From: Candidatus Bathyarchaeota archaeon
GTDB lineage: Archaea > Thermoproteota > Bathyarchaeia > TCS64
Length of the DNA: 6,064 nt
Assembly: GCA_026014515.1 (NCBI GenBank)
Contig: JAOZIG010000032.1
Location: forward strand, 1-6,064
Reading direction: 5' to 3'
The position numbers and the translations under genes are program-made. Shown here piece by piece: positions 5,294 to 6,064 of this stretch. The notes under the pieces are model-generated. The model was not told the DNA's origin. It did not search any database and saw only the letters and a program-made list of their open reading frames with translations. Each line of letters opens with the position of its first letter. The first letter of the stretch is position 1.

Positions 5294-5555
5294 TTTTTTC
5301 GAGTTGTGTAATCACTGAGCCATAGATGCCGATAAACTGTATGTCTCCCGGGATCATTTCTTCGATGCTCCATCGATTACCTTTGATTCTATCCCTTGAG
5401 AAGACCAACAAACCTTCGCAATAAGCTTCCATTGTGAGATTGTGAATTTCTTCCACGGTGAAACCCTCCTCTATGAGCTGTTTAGCGCGGACGATTTTTA
5501 CCACGTTCCCTCCAGGGTGGTGGTGTTCGATCATGTGTTTGACTAGTCTGTTCAT
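5256..5555 (-). CDS. Hypothetical small protein, C-terminus uncertain because of an A7 run
   Basis: I do not recognise this family. The 99-residue product starts with a His-rich segment (HMIEHHHPGG, 7-16), then a helix-rich stretch VVKIVRAKQLIEEGFTVEEIHNLTMEAYCEGLLV (18-51) that could be a small helical or HTH-like unit, then a basic turn (SRDRIKGNRW) and a likely beta segment (GDIQFIGIYGSVI, 70-82). There is no signal peptide or membrane helix. ATG 5555 is supported by TTTTATCA on the minus strand at 5578-5585, about 27 bases upstream. The frame runs across A7 (5293-5299) and ends 12 residues later in a Cys/His/Thr-rich tail. The alternative frame continues 27 more codons to 5210, so the native protein may be about 113 residues. 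It is convergent with the regulator ending at 5206. Confidence 0.65.
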   Translation of the reverse strand: MNRLVKHMIEHHHPGGNVVKIVRAKQLIEEGFTVEEIHNLTMEAYCEGLLVFSRDRIKGNRWSIEEMIPGDIQFIGIYGSVITQLEKNDDETTNYHCIS

Positions 5556-5577
5556 GGGGTTGGATTGGTGGTGGACA

Positions 5578-5585
5578 TGATAAAA
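5578..5585 (-). promoter_or_regulatory. TATA box for the hypothetical gene starting at 5555
   Basis: On the minus strand this reads TTTTATCA, centred about 27 bases before ATG 5555, so the transcript would be leaderless. The same 8-base core precedes the TTG start at 4132 at the same distance. Confidence 0.55.
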
Positions 5586-5642
5586 CAGACGCAGGGTCTT
5601 AGAGGGTGGGTTAGATAAAGTACAAGAGAATAATTCTAATAA

Positions 5643-6064
5643 TTAACCTAAACTTTCACCTATTTTCTTAAGCAACAAAACATCATCCTGTTTTAATTTA
5701 TACACTTCAAGCTCAGATAATAGATTAGGAATTATCTTCTCAAGAAAACTCTCGAAATCGTCAAAAGTAAGTGATTCTTCTACAACGGTTCCAGACTCAG
5801 AGCTAAGATAAAAATTTCCTTTATAGAATCCAACTTCTAAGGCATAATTATCATAATCTCTAACATAAACTCCCTCTGGCTCAATATCAACCTCATCAGA
5901 AAGTTTCACACCTCTTTTTTGAAATTCTGGCTCAATTTCATAGTACTTGACTAATTGATATAAAGGAAACGAAATTCGCTTAATATTCAACTCTTTTATT
6001 TTTTGTTGTACGAAGAACATCAGATCGTCAAACAGACCACGATGAGCAAGACCGCCACGGTCGA
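5643..6064 (-). CDS. Hypothetical AT-rich gene, 5' end probably beyond the window
   Basis: I do not recognise this family. The minus-strand frame is open from the window edge (first full codon 6062-6060) to TAA at 5643-5645, about 139 residues. ATG 6020 would give 125 residues, but the upstream codons read DRGGLAHRGLFDDL without a stop, and no AT-rich box lies 26 bases before 6020, so the gene probably begins outside. The visible protein is mixed alpha/beta and acidic: helix FFVQQKIKELN, then PLYQLVKYYEIEPEF, a strand-rich middle (VYVRDYDNYALEVGFYKGNFYLSSES), a helix FDDFESFLEKIIPNLLSELEVYKL and a Lys-rich end. There is no membrane segment or signal peptide. GC is about 31% by hand count over 5641-6000, against 57% in the last 44 bases, which marks it off from its neighbours and may reflect transfer or a junction. 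Function is unknown. Confidence 0.6.
   Translation of the reverse strand, partial: DRGGLAHRGLFDDLMFFVQQKIKELNIKRISFPLYQLVKYYEIEPEFQKRGVKLSDEVDIEPEGVYVRDYDNYALEVGFYKGNFYLSSESGTVVEESLTFDDFESFLEKIIPNLLSELEVYKLKQDDVLLLKKIGESLG

Noticed and set aside
5627..5637. AGAAT-A-ATTCT short palindrome in the 5556-5642 gap
   Set aside because: The arms are only 5 bases, in AT-rich sequence, with no clear link to a promoter or terminator; easily due to chance.
1..6064. CRISPR arrays, tRNA/rRNA genes, transposases or attachment sites
   Set aside because: Both strands were scanned by eye; no regularly spaced repeats, cloverleaf-like blocks, terminal inverted repeats or transposase motifs were seen.

Overview
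The window looks like chromosomal sequence from an uncultured archaeon. No gene has a convincing Shine-Dalgarno site. Instead, AT-rich TATA-like boxes lie about 26-28 bases before most start codons, which points to leaderless transcripts. Two genes begin with TTG and one probably with GTG. The protein families (archaeal winged-helix regulators, a HerA-like ATPase, a class III CoA-transferase) fit a TACK or Asgard lineage, but the sequence does not fix the phylum.

Layout. Bases 1-696 (+) hold the C-terminal part of a CaiB/BaiF-type CoA-transferase, cut by the window edge. Bases 751-2679 (+) encode the most unusual gene: a polytopic membrane domain resembling the YdjM/DUF457 'membrane-bound metal-dependent hydrolase' family, a Pro/Glu-rich linker, and a HerA/FtsK-superfamily ATPase, all in one chain. 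Twenty bases later, 2700-4025 (+) encodes an M28-type zinc aminopeptidase with every metal ligand visible. Three small winged-helix regulators follow at 4132-4416 (+), 4477-4749 (-) and 4865-5206 (+). The last two are divergent across a 115-base gap that holds a perfect 9+9 inverted repeat overlapping a TATA box. The right end has two minus-strand genes of unknown function: 5256-5555, whose reading frame is probably disturbed at an A7 run, and an AT-rich gene at 5643-6064 that is open to the window edge.

How the parts relate. The ATPase and peptidase genes are close enough to be co-transcribed, but no shared pathway is evident. The three regulators are probably local autoregulators; only the one at 4865 has a visible candidate operator.

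The best candidate for something undescribed is the membrane-hydrolase/ATPase fusion. It has an FtsK-like layout (membrane anchor, proline-rich linker, motor). Both residues expected to coordinate Mg2+ in the nucleotide site are changed: the Walker A Ser/Thr is Gly and the Walker B Asp is Asn.
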